Shown here piece after piece: positions 1 to 9,967 of a stretch of DNA of 64,000 nt (within the stretch, counting starts at the first letter, position 1; each line of letters begins with the position of its first letter). The stretch is taken from contig WHVY01000008.1 in the NCBI GenBank assembly GCA_022266195.1, positions 558,001 to 622,000 on the forward strand, in the 5' to 3' direction. The position numbers and the translations under genes were made by a program. This stretch comes from Tetranychus cinnabarinus. Lineage: Eukaryota > Arthropoda > Arachnida > Trombidiformes > Tetranychidae. Below the pieces are notes generated by a model. The model saw only the letters and a list, made by a program, of their open reading frames with translations. It ran no database searches and was not told the origin of the DNA.

Positions 1-59
1 GCAGCATTGGTTTATACGATAGCATCTTAACAAATTTATTTCTATTTTGTTAATTCGAG

Positions 60-446
60 TTTAATGAATGGAATGGCCTACGAAGACTGATGTCAAAATA
101 CCCAAATCTAAAGCATTTGGCATTACAAGGCATCTATTTAAGCAAGGAGAAAATCGTGGAATTAATACAAATTTTGCCAAAACTAACACTACTCAATGTT
201 CGTAAATCTTATACAGTATTCTGTGAAGTCCCTCAAGAAGCTGCAAATCATGTCCAGGATTATTGTAAACAGCATGGTCGATCAATCAAGTTTTATTTCA
301 AAAAAGATGACAAACAAATTGAATCTGATTGGCCGCAGACATTGAACAGACCAGAAAAAATTTGTCGTGGATTTGATTTCATGGAACATTGTTTTTTCAA
401 AAGTTTCTATTATTTGCCTCATTTTTTGGATCCAATAGATGATTAA
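60..446 (+). CDS. F-box/LRR family copy A, last exon (5' part outside window)
   Basis: This is the terminal exon of a six-exon F-box/LRR gene whose other exons lie left of the window. The exon opens after a CGAG acceptor at about position 59 in phase 0 (F-N-E-W-N-G-L-R-R-L), continues through the family LRR segment (YPNLKHLALQG, LPKLTLLNVRKS) and ends with the near-invariant tail CRGFDFMEHCFFKSF and FLDPIDD before a TAA stop. Against copies B, D and E the exon is intact (129 codons with the stop). F-box proteins of this layout normally recruit substrates to SCF ubiquitin ligases through the LRR part; that role is inferred. Whether the gene is functional cannot be told without its 5' exons. 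Confidence 0.75.
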   Translation, partial: FNEWNGLRRLMSKYPNLKHLALQGIYLSKEKIVELIQILPKLTLLNVRKSYTVFCEVPQEAANHVQDYCKQHGRSIKFYFKKDDKQIESDWPQTLNRPEKICRGFDFMEHCFFKSFYYLPHFLDPIDD

Positions 447-1242
447 AAATGCAAATGATATCATAATTGTCAACCCTCTGCATCTAGTTTCAGCTGTATG
501 ATGTACGATATTGAAAGAAATATAACCCTTTATATATTACTCACAACCAATTGTCAGACCATAATTATGGATCTTTTGATGTAATTGACTGGTCAATACA
601 TCAATCAATGCTGGTTAACCACTAGTCTTGAATTATTGTCACTCAATGTTTATGTCCTTCAATGAGAACCCTATTGATAAATATTATGAATGATAAATGA
701 ATTGTGAATTGTATCTAACGAAAAGTTACAGTTGATGACATGACTCTTCATAAATTGGAAAAAATTTCATGCTTTAAACAGAGCACTAAAGCTCACTTCA
801 TGACTTGATTTCATTCATTAGATACTAGATTCTATGATTTGATACTTCTGGTTCATAGTAGATCCATTCAACACCATTGCCTGATTAAGATTAAGGACTA
901 ATAATGACTTGATCGCTTAACCTAACTTGCTTCCTTCATAATGGTTTCCGAATTTTGTAGAACTTTTATAATTTCTCTGCATGAAAGCTTTATGAATCGA
1001 AGAATCATTTAAACTTCAGCTGCTCATGCAAACCAATGTATTTTCAAGTTCATAAAGCGCGAACTTGCTGCATCTGTGTGATTGTTTTTTTAAATGAGCC
1101 TTAACACGTCGATTAAAATACTTGACAGTATTTTCCGATATATTTCGCGTGAAACTAGGCTTGCTAGTATAATGCATCTTTTTGACTATTTTCAAATCAT
1201 TATCGTTAGATTATTCGAGTTTAAAGTTTGATTTGATATTAC
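447..1242. other. Intergenic, no gene seen
   Basis: AT-rich sequence between copy A and the small secreted-protein gene. No long open frame, RNA gene or clear repeat was recognised. The first about 250 bases resemble the 3' flanks of the other F-box copies. Confidence 0.5.
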
Positions 1243-1779
1243 ATGCAAATCCCTTGCAAAATGCGTTCATTTACCATTGTTATTTTATCTTTCGTTGTCT
1301 ACACTGTTTCTGGTGCAGCAATTGTATCACAAGACGAGTTGACCACTGAAAGTGCAATTGACAATCAGGAATCATCTGTAAACAATGAAGCTGAGGAACT
1401 TCTTAAGACTATTGATGACTTGCTGAAGGAGATCAATAATGCTTTGGCCAAAAATCGACCTCGACCATCATTTGGCTTACCTCATCCTCCATCCTTCGGG
1501 TCAAGACCATTCCCTGGATTCAGACATTTTGATGAAGATGCAGATGACGACGACGATGATGAGAAGCTTGGATTGAAGACCATAAACATTTTAGAGGATC
1601 TAGAGGATTTGATCACCAGAAATTCGGAGGTTCTCGACGATTCGGTGAAAATGGACGATTTGATGGACGTTTTGACAATCAAAGATTTGGTTCTAACAGA
1701 TTTCGACAAAATCGGTAATTTAAATGCAGTCAATTGTATAAAACTGAGCTATAACTCATCTCATTTTAATGACAAATAA
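1243..1779 (+). CDS. Small secreted acidic protein, unrecognised, possible frame switch
   Basis: Single-exon ORF of 178 codons; the ATG at 1261 (MRSFTIVILSF) gives the better signal peptide, with hydrophobic residues up to VYTVSGAA. The mature part has a Glu/Asp-rich helical stretch (EELLKTIDDLLKEINNAL), a Pro/Phe/Gly/Arg stretch (RPRPSFGLPHPPSFGSRPF) and an Asp run around 1538-1560, followed by an acidic helical tail. No family was recognised. Oddly, the frame that opens at 1563, just after the Asp run, and ends with TAA at 1716-1718 encodes an RF/GF-rich tail (HFRGSRGFDHQKFGG, GRFDGRFDNQRFG) that matches the style of the Phe/Gly/Arg stretch better. An indel in the GAY-codon run may have switched frame. 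It could be a salivary or cuticular secreted protein, but nothing in the sequence proves that. Confidence 0.55.
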   Translation: MQIPCKMRSFTIVILSFVVYTVSGAAIVSQDELTTESAIDNQESSVNNEAEELLKTIDDLLKEINNALAKNRPRPSFGLPHPPSFGSRPFPGFRHFDEDADDDDDDEKLGLKTINILEDLEDLITRNSEVLDDSVKMDDLMDVLTIKDLVLTDFDKIGNLNAVNCIKLSYNSSHFNDK

Positions 1780-1906
1780 AATAATTATTTTATGACATCG
1801 AGAATTTAAAATTATTTGTATTTCTGTCTAAACCTAAAGTTTTAGGTTGGTTAGAGTTATTATGAAGATGGCATTTTAATACCATTGTGCCAAATTTGCT
1901 TCATCC

Positions 1907-2220
1907 ATGTTGATAAATGAACTTTTAGATGATTGTTTGCTGACTATTTTTGATTATAAAAAAAGAATCAAAGATTCAATAAACTGCTGCAAAGTGAAAC
2001 CCATGCAATACAAAGAGATTCTCGTTTGAATAGAACCAATGGCTTTCAAATGACTAGAAATTATTTGCATAAAATCAAAAACTCTCGAGTTAAAAATTAT
2101 CTTTATAACAACATATTAATCCAAGTTTTATACTGATTAAACCTCTTTTGTTATCCTAAGATTATTTATCTAAGCGCAATATTCGGATATTTTTAGATAG
2201 TCTGAAGTTATGTTATGTCG
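1907..2220 (+). pseudogene. Solo F-box exon 1 fragment with intron-1 remnant
   Basis: From 1907 the frame reads MLINELLDDCLLTIFDY, the F-box exon of the local family, then decays (KKRIKDSINCCK). The GTAAGT donor present in the other copies is replaced by GTGAAA near 1994. Sequence to about 2220 resembles intron 1 of copies D and E. Exons 2-6 are absent. This is a decayed partial duplicate just upstream of copy B. Confidence 0.7.
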
Positions 2221-2589
2221 GACGGATAAAAGTGAAGTCCGAGCGTGTCATTCAACCCTAAAAACTATTGTAACTTGCTAACCCACTTTAATAGGTAGTA
2301 AAGTTACATGAGAACATGAATTGGATGAAAGAGATTACATAACTCTACAAAAGCGTGCGAAATTCAGTGTCTCGAACCATTTTCTCGAAAACCAGAGAAA
2401 CTTTATTATTGCCTTCTAGACTTCGTTTGCAATATCACAAAACTCAACTCTTATTAAGAGTCTCTTAACTCTCAACAAAACTTCAATCCAAAGTTTGTGC
2501 ATATACTCCTTGAATAAAATGAAATAAATAATAGACAAAGGAAGATGAGAAAATATCGTTCATTTTAACATTAAAACTAGGATTTTATA

Positions 2590-2843
2590 AATGCGGATCA
2601 TGTTCAAACTGAGAAGGTTAACACAAACCGGTTACTCGTTTTAAAACGCTAGTTACTAGTATAGCCGGTTACTTTTCTTTCTCCACTAACCAAATAACGG
2701 GCTAAAGGTTACCGGTTAATGGTGAACATATCGCTCAACTTTCAACTGACTTGTCGTCTGAATCGACTAGCTGTGTTATTTAATAATTATTATAGTTTTA
2801 TTAACTGGAAATTGGAGTTTAACATTTCAAAGCTAATTTAAAA
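2590..2843 (+). promoter_or_regulatory. Conserved upstream block of F-box copy B with AACCGGTT boxes
   Basis: This block recurs upstream of copies B, C, D and E. In B it holds AACCGGTTA (2626-2634), GCCGGTTA (2664-2671) and TTACCGGTTAA (2709-2719), then a conserved run ending about 10-20 bases before the F-box start. AACCGGTT is the published consensus of Grainyhead/CP2 family factors; binding here is inferred. Confidence 0.45.
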
Positions 2844-4697
2844 ATTTTGATAAATGAACTTCCAGATGATTGCTTGCTGACTATTTTCGATTATATACAA
2901 GATTTACAAGATTTAATAAACTGCTTCAAAGGTAAGTGCGACTTATATCATTACACCCAAACTCGGGGACCAGCTCTTTCCAACGCATCCGCCACTTTTT
3001 TACCGTCTTTTCACCGTATTGTCCACCATATTGTTCACCACCCAGTCTAACACATCCACCAAATCAACCAAATCAAATATCCACTCTATGTATTTTAATT
3101 TAGGAATAATTCGACAAATTTCAATTACAGTTTTCGATAAATGGCGTGATTTAATTGCTCATTATTCTAAAAAAATTAAATATTTGAGAAGTAAGTTTGA
3201 ATTTTCATTGATGCCTATTCTTATTTTGATTGTTTTCCTAATAAAATCAATTATTAATTTCAGATCAACCAACTTATTCGCCTGATTATGTTTATCTGCA
3301 CCTTAAGGAGCCAATTGATGTAACCTGTTTGAGCAGATTGTTTCCAAATTTAAGGGTTTGTCGACAGATTTTAAATTATTTCACTTTCATTGTTTATGTA
3401 GTTTTTATTTTTAACTCAAATCTCATCAAAACAGATTGCCGAATTTTCATATCCACTCGAAGTACCAATTGAAGATATAGTTAAACTAATCAGAGATTCT
3501 GAATGTTTGAAAGGAATAATCCATTATGGGGTTAACTTTAAGGATCCCCGCCTCGATTTCGAATCGATACCGGAAAATGCTAGCCTCGAAATGTTAACTA
3601 CCGGATATATTGATCGAAACATGAGTGGAATCTATGAAAATGTGAAACAATTGCACCTTTTGTTCTCTAGTCTAGGCCTATTCGAACGCGTGGCACATCG
3701 TTTTCCAAATCTTGAAAGGCTTAGAATTCATGCTGCAGAAGGTAATTTCATAAATTATCTTTTATAATTGCATGTCGACTAACCTTTTTTATATTTAGAC
3801 GTATCCGAACAGCCCTCTGTTGCTCCAGTAATGGCAAATCTTAAAATATTTGAAATAAATTTGCCTGTTGATGATTGGGTAAGCCTTTGCTTTTTATTCA
3901 TGGATAAGTGCCCAGCATTACAGAGTGCTTATATCAGATTTGAATCCAGGCGCATTGTGTTCAATCATTTGATAAAAAATGAAAACTTACTAGATTTGGT
4001 TATACAATTTGTGAGTATGATTTTTTGTCGATATTTATTCATTTTTTTCAATTATGGAATAACTTTTATCTGTCGACTTTTATTTATATTTTCAGTGCAA
4101 ATGTTCTTTATTCACATAGCGTCTTAGCAAATTTACATGCACAGTTTAACTCCGTATATTTTGATTTTTTTGCAGTGCAGACATCTAGGTGAACTACAGG
4201 GGAAACAATTAATTTTACAGTTTAAACAGTTGATCAATCCTAATGACCCCCCTGAAGTGAAGGGTAGAAAGGCTAAAAAAAATCAAAATATACGGAGTTG
4301 AACTGTATTTCTATTTTAACAGAACGAACAAATCGGATGGGATAATATACGAGGACTAATATCAAAATATCCAAATCTAAAGCATTTGGCATTGCGAGGT
4401 ACTACCTATTTTAGGGATGAAGACATCATGCAATTGATATTAATTTTGCCAAAACTAACACTACTTGATATTCGTGGATCTTTTGGGTTCACTCAAGCTG
4501 CTAACCATTTTCAGGATTATTTTAAGCAGTATGGTCGATCAATCAAGTTTTATTTCAAAAGAGACGATAAACAAATTGAATCTGATTGTCCGCAGTCATT
4601 AAATCGACCAGAAAAAATTTGTCGTGGATTTGATTTCATGGAACATTGTTTTTTTAAAAGTTTCTATTATTTGCCTCATTTTTTGGATCCAATTTAA
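2844..4697 (+). CDS. F-box/LRR family copy B, six exons, initiator ATG lost
   Basis: Exons at 2844-2931, 3131-3190, 3264-3355, 3435-3741, 3799-4010 and 4323-4697; all junctions are GT-AG and phases agree (378 codons with the stop). Exon 1 encodes the F-box (ILINELPDDCLLTIFDYIQD), exons 3-5 LRR-like segments (SRLFPNLR, FPNLERLRIH, MANLKIFEINL, KCPALQSAYI) and exon 6 the family tail. The codon aligned with the start of copies D and E (ATG TTG ATA) is ATT at 2844-2846, and no in-frame ATG lies just upstream, so translation would need TTG at 2847 or a different first exon. Otherwise this is the best preserved copy with visible 5' exons. A MITE sits in its last intron. Expected role: SCF substrate adaptor, by family. 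Confidence 0.65.
4142..4305. mobile_element. Foldback MITE, pogo/Tc1-like ends, in copy B intron 5
   Basis: About 164 bp with roughly 30-bp terminal inverted repeats starting CAGTTTAACTCCGTATAT at the left; the right end reads the same in reverse complement with one mismatch (CAGTTCAACTCC). TA follows the right end. Copies A and D have no such segment in the same intron. The ends share CGTATATTTTG and an internal AGTGCAGACAT motif with the element at 20774-21079, so they form one family. Confidence 0.75.
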
Positions 4698-5026
4698 TGC
4701 TTGAAAATGGAAAAGAGAAAAAATTGTCAATTCTTTGCTCCAAATCTTGTTTCAGTTGTAAGGTGTGTGATATTGAAAAAGTGTCTTATACCTCGATATC
4801 TTAATTAAACCATAATTGTCGATCTTAGATAGAGTTGACGGGTCATTATACTTATCAGTTCGGGTAATCATTAGTTTTGAAATATTTAGACTCAAAGCTT
4901 TTATTCCTCAATGAGAAACCAATTGATAGATATTTCAAATAATCAAGCAATGCCATTCTTATTTAATATCGAAATGCAATGATTTGAGAGAGTCCAATTA
5001 CAGTCCGCGAAAAATGTTATAATATG
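4698..5026. other. 3' flank of F-box copy B
   Basis: Noncoding; resembles the 3' flanks of copies C and E, with no gene seen. It ends at the TRIM insertion. Confidence 0.5.
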
Positions 5027-5357
5027 TGTAAGATTTTAAGGCCATTTAATAATATTTATTAATAATAATCATATAGCGGACAATATCCCATTGAATTAAC
5101 TAAATTTAGTTAAACTAATAATTAAATAAATACTATGTCCAAGCACTAGTTCCAGTCATTTTCCAGTTACCACTTTGGAGTCATAATTACAACTCAACTC
5201 AATAATCCTTTAGTTAAAATAAAGAGTTAGTTTTGCCCTTCTGACCATTGTTGAGAATAAGAAATAAGACAGGAAAATAGACAGAATAAAAGAAAGAGGA
5301 GAATAATTTTGACCATTTCTCTTTCTTAATTTAAACATTCAATGTTTGAATGTTACA
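5027..5357. repeat. TRIM left LTR
   Basis: 331 bp, TG...CA ends with a short TGTAA/TTACA inverted repeat; differs from the right LTR by one base that I can see. A direct inner inverted motif AACTAAATTTAGTT lies within it. Confidence 0.85.
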
Positions 5358-5768
5358 TCCCCCCACTTTAGGTCAGAGGCACCGGTCATTTCCACGATCA
5401 GTGGACCAATAATTTAATATTAAATAATAATAATAATAATAATAATTTGTTGGACAATATTTTCCATTGAGCTAACCAAAATTAGGTTGAATTAATTAAC
5501 TCGTCCAATTGACGAGAAGCACCATTTAAATTCATTTTCATTACCGAATCGGTAAATAATAATTTCAATATTCATTATATTGAATGGACAGTATTTTCCA
5601 TTGAATTAACTAAAATTTAGTTAAATTAATAATTTAGTACTAAGTTCAATTAACGAAGTACCAATTCATTTATTTTCACCAGAATTGGTGAAATAATAAT
5701 TTCAATATTAAATAATATTGAATGGATGATCCATTGGGTAAACTCACCCAGGATTCATCCTGTCGACT

Positions 5769-6099
5769 TGTAAGATTTTAAGGCCATTTAATAACATTTA
5801 TTAATAATAATCATATAGCGGACAATATCCCATTGAATTAACTAAATTTAGTTAAACTAATAATTAAATAAATACTATGTCCAAGCACTAGTTCCAGTCA
5901 TTTTCCAGTTACCACTTTGGAGTCATAATTACAACTCAACTCAATAATCCTTTAGTTAAAATAAAGAGTTAGTTTTGCCCTTCTGACCATTGTTGAGAAT
6001 AAGAAATAAGACAGGAAAATAGACAGAATAAAAGAAAGAGGAGAATAATTTTGACCATTTCTCTTTCTTAATTTAAACATTCAATGTTTGAATGTTACA
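5769..6099. repeat. TRIM right LTR
   Basis: 331 bp, nearly identical to the left LTR. It is followed by TATG, the second copy of the target duplication. Confidence 0.85.
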
Positions 6100-6499
6100 T
6101 ATGATTGTTGATCTAACTAAAAATGTTTAATTTTTTTAATTTATTTTGGTTTTCAATGTACAGTAGTTGGTAGTTAGAACAAATCAACTATTATAAATAC
6201 TGCTGATAACAGTGAATTCCAAGCGTTTCATTCAACCCTAAAAACTATTTTAACTTGTTAACCCATGATAAGATGAATCGGATGAAAAAGATTTCATAAC
6301 TGTACAAAAGTGATCGAAATTTAATGTCGAACACCATTTTCTCGAAAACCAGAGCCTATTGCCTTCTAGACTTTATTTGCAAGATCACCTAAACTCAACT
6401 CTTAACTCTCAACAAAACTTAAATCCAAAGTTTATGCATATACTCCTTTGAATTAAATGAAGTAAAGTAGACAGAGGAAGATGAGAAAGAAAACTAGGA

Positions 6500-6772
6500 T
6501 TTTATAAATCAGGTTCTCTTTCAAGTTGGGACGGTTACCACTAACCGGTTACATGTACTCGGTTTATTATAAACGCTTGTATGGCAATTAACCGATTACT
6601 TTTTTTTCTCCTCTAACCAAATAACGGGCTAAAGATTACCGGTTAATGGTGAACATAACGCTTCACTTTCAGCTGACTTGCCGTCTGAATCAACTAGCTG
6701 TGTTATTTAATGATTATTACTGTTTATTAACTGGAAATTGATTAAAGTTAACATTTCAAAGGTGATTAAACA
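6500..6772 (+). promoter_or_regulatory. Conserved upstream block of F-box copy C with AACCGGTT boxes
   Basis: Homologous to the block before copy B. Boxes: TAACCGGTTA (6542-6551), TTAACCGATTA (6588-6598, one base off) and TTACCGGTTAA (6636-6646). Their order and rough spacing match copies B and E. Confidence 0.45.
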
Positions 6773-7363
6773 ATGTTAATAACTGAACTTCCAGATGTTG
6801 CTTGATGGCTATTCTTGATTATATACAAGATATAGAAGATTTGATAAACTGCTTCAAAGGTAAGTGCGATTATGCTTGTTTTTTTGGATTGTTAAATGTT
6901 AAGGAAATCAGATTAAAATACATTATACACTCAAAAAAGCACAACATATTAATCTTTATACATTTATTTACATTTTAATAGTATCAGCCAAGCGAATGGA
7001 ATGAACTACCAAGATGCATGTCCAAATATCCAAATCTAAAGCATTTGGCATCACGAGACACCTTTTTAAAAGATGCCACAATCAAGCAATTGATATTAAT
7101 TTTGCCAAAATTAACACTACTTGATGTTCGTAAATCTTATGGAGTCACTCAAGAAGCTGCTGATCATGTTCAGGATTATTGTAAGCAGTATGGCCGATCA
7201 ATCAAGTTTTATTTCAAAAAAGACGACGAACAAATTGGAACTGATTGGCCGCAGATATTGAATCGACCAGAAAAAAATTTGTCGTGGATTTGATTTCATG
7301 GAACATTGTTTTTTCAAAGATTTTGGTTCTTTGCCTCTTTTTTTGGATCCAATAGATGATTAA
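6773..7363 (+). pseudogene. F-box/LRR family copy C, exon 1 plus last exon only
   Basis: Exon 1 (6773-6859) has the ATG and donor but is 87 rather than 88 bases: one base is missing just after 6797, so the F-box reads into TGA after eleven codons. Exons 2-5 are absent. The last exon (from 6982, after an AATAG acceptor) is in the family frame (SEWNELPRCMSKYPNLKHL) until an A-run at 7271-7277 that has seven instead of six A; this frameshift removes the CRGFDFMEH tail, although the tail is still present at the DNA level to about 7363. Internally deleted, doubly frameshifted pseudogene. Confidence 0.85.
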
Positions 7364-8299
7364 AGGTGAAAAGGACAAAAAATTGTCAATTCTTTGCACC
7401 TAATTTTTGTGTCAGCTGTAACAGTTAGGTTTAGCGTTCTGAAAGAAATGTCTTATGCATCGATCTCTTACTCAGACCATAGTTATCAATCTTAGATGGA
7501 ATCGACGGACCATTACACCACTCAGTTCGGGTAATCATTAGTTCGATTCAAGATTTCGAACGATGATATAATATTTATCCATGTATTTCGATATAATAGA
7601 TTATTGTCAGATTATTGAAAACTGTTCAACGAAAAAAAATAAAACAAGTTTAGCTGTGCCAATAGCTTAAAAAGTAAAAGACTATTACTTCTGAACTTTC
7701 ACCTAGTGTTGTTTTGTTATTCAAGTATTTTACATTAAAAACAATCAAAAAACAACAATTTGTCTGCTTTGAAGGTAATTTTTATTCATTTAATCGTATC
7801 GACAGAGTCGGCAAATGAACAATCATGAGACAACGTATCGAGCTTAAGGTAAAATTTAAACATAAATAAAATGAAGTAAATTACAGTGATGGTGTTATAC
7901 AATTGTTGATCGGACTGAAAATGTTCAATTTTTGTAATTTATTTTGGTTTAAAATGTAATAGTTGAAACAACAAATCAACTAGAGATACTGCTGATAACA
8001 GTGAGGCTCGAACATGTCATTTAACCCTAAAAACTACATAACTGTATTATAACTTGCTAACCCACTTTATTTGGGTAGTAAAGTTAGGTGAGAAGATGAA
8101 TTGGATGATAAAGATTCCATAACTCTACAAAAACGATGGAAATTTAGTTTCAAACACCATTTTCTCGAAAACCAGAGAAACTTTATTATTTCCTTCTAGA
8201 CTTCATTTGCAAGATCACCTAAACTCAACTCTTAACACTACAGTTAGGTCTCCTTTGAATGACAATGTAAATAAAGTAAAGTAGACATAGGAAGATGAG
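7364..8299. other. Flank between F-box copies C and D
   Basis: Noncoding. It carries the family 3' flank (to about 7900, similar to 20450-21240 and 21824-21960) and then the family 5' flank (from about 7980, similar to 2230-2600 and 6210-6490). No separate gene seen. Confidence 0.5.
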
Positions 8300-8516
8300 A
8301 AAGAAAACTAGGATTTTATAAATAAGCGTATCTTTCAAGCTGGTATTAGTATACCCATTAACCGGTTGTACTTTTCCCTCTCCACTAACCAAATAGCTCG
8401 CTCTACTTTCAAGTGACTTGTCGTCTGAATCTACTAGCTGTGTTATCTAATAATTATTACAGTTTTATTATTAACAGGAAATTGATTTAAGTCAACATTT
8501 CAAAGCTGGTTAAAAA
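8300..8516 (+). promoter_or_regulatory. Upstream block of F-box copy D with one AACCGGTT box
   Basis: Shortened version of the family upstream block. Only TTAACCGGTTG (8358-8368) remains clear; the other boxes seen in B, C and E are lost or changed. Confidence 0.4.
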
Positions 8517-8687
8517 ATGTTAATTAATGAACTTCCAGATGATTGTTTGTTGAATGTTTTTGACTACATATACGATTTAGGAGATTTAATAGCCTGCTTC
8601 GGAGGTAAGTGTGAATCATGCCATTTATTTAAATTGTTAAATGTGAGCGAAATCAGATTATATTGAAATTATTGATAGCTATCAATT

Positions 8688-8692
8688 GAAAC
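8688..8692. repeat. Left target-site duplication GAAAC of the copia element
   Basis: GAAAC directly precedes the left LTR and recurs directly after the right LTR (15464-15468). The empty site is seen in copy E intron 1 near 18241 (ATTGAAATCACAG), confirming the insertion. Confidence 0.9.
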
Positions 8693-9737
8693 TGTTGGTT
8701 TGAGGCAAAAAATTTATTGAACGTAAAGAAAGGTTTACAAGTTTACTTCTCTGGGTCTACATCACAACTGTTGTTGTGTTAAGGTTAACTCTTATTTTTA
8801 AGAGAAGATTCAAATTTAGGTTTTCAACTGTCATCTTCATTACAGAGACATTTGTAAGATGACCTTTAGGTTATTGGAGTAAAAACTGGTTTAGTGAAAG
8901 GATAAGTTAAGGAGAAAGTATTGAGAGGAAAAATGAAGTAATTATGTTTGAGCTTTTTAAAGCTAAGATGGACATTTGTGAAGCACACTGCGAAGGGTTG
9001 AATCAATTATTATATTCTGAAGATGATCAGAGTTAATGACAATTAGTAATATGAGTCGGATTTGAATATCTTAAGAAAATCATTAATTAACATGAGAATC
9101 GAGAAAATATCATGTTTGGGTTAAATTTAAATAAATCATTAAGTTTAATTTAGGGAAACTTATATCATTCGAAAGAGCTTGTAAAGGGCTTTCGAATGAT
9201 GTACTGAGTTAATGATGAAAACATTAATTGTTGGTGAAATAAGATGATTCTTAAAAATATTCAATATTCTTGAATAAACCTGAAAGTTAAATTATGTTGA
9301 TTTGTAGCTCGACACTGGATAAAGTTACAGACATGAAAAATATATTAATTAAAAGTATTTTAGATGCTCTTTCTAATGATATGTTGATTGTCTTTGTCGG
9401 TTGTTTAATTCTGCAAAAATAGTGGGGTCGCCAGGATGACTTTACCCATTATATTCCCTATGTAAATACATAGACTTTTGACGCCGGGCAAGTTAATGTT
9501 TTAAGAGATTGGTTCAAGTTACAGTAATCAATTATATATCATTAAATAGATCTCGAAGAGACGAAGCTAATGATATATAAATCAATGTTGAAAATTATTT
9601 GGTTGATGAATAGATGATGCCTAAGTTTGAGTCCAAAAAGTGAAAAAATTGAAAAATTTAAGTTTAAATGAAATTAATGATAAATATGCTTCTAAGAGTG
9701 AATCTGTTGTAGTCATGAGGTCTGATTACAACCAACA
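8693..9737 (-). repeat. Copia 3' LTR
   Basis: 1,045 bp, TG...CA ends with a 6-bp TGTTGG/CCAACA inverted repeat. It contains a perfect 12-bp inverted repeat (ATCATTCGAAAG ... CTTTCGAATGAT, about 9163-9200) and a second one around TATATCATTA/TAATGATATA. Confidence 0.92.
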
Positions 9738-9750
9738 CCTTCCCTTGCTT
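9738..9750 (-). other. Copia polypurine tract
   Basis: On the minus strand the bases just before the 3' LTR read AGCAAGGGAAGG, the expected plus-strand priming tract. Confidence 0.7.
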
Positions 9751-9967
9751 CACACATGTCCTTACAAAAAAGAGTTATGAGTAAAATGAATGAAATAATA
9801 AAATGAGTTACATTGATTGGTAAATGTATTGTTAATTGTAATTACTGCTTTTAGGTTAATTCAAATCAAAAATTATATTAATATCAAAGTAAAAAATGAA
9901 CATCATGTACTCAGAATGTTTGTTCGGTTATGGTTTTGTGCATCAAATGAAAAGTAAAGTAAGAAAA

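Larger units (their letters stand above)
5027..6099 (-). mobile_element. Terminal-repeat retrotransposon in miniature (TRIM)
   Basis: Two 331-bp direct repeats (5027-5357 and 5769-6099), each starting TGTAAGATT and ending TGTTACA, flank a 411-bp noncoding interior. I found one base difference between the repeats (T versus C in the AATAAYATTT stretch). The flanks form a TATG target duplication, and the homologous flank after copy C reads through without the element. A purine-rich tract just inside the left repeat, on the minus strand (CCTAAAGTGGGGGGA), looks like a polypurine tract, so the element is probably minus-oriented. The interior has no ORF; it holds an (AAT)n run and several diverged, hairpin-forming copies of an LTR sub-motif. 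It must rely on proteins from another element. Confidence 0.85.

Noticed and set aside
3019..3285. 88-codon frame within F-box copy B
   Set aside because: Spans intron 1, exon 2 and intron 2 of copy B; in part a read-through of exon 2.
5419..5445. CRISPR or tandem array at the AAT run
   Set aside because: Simple (AAT)n microsatellite inside the TRIM interior of an animal genome.
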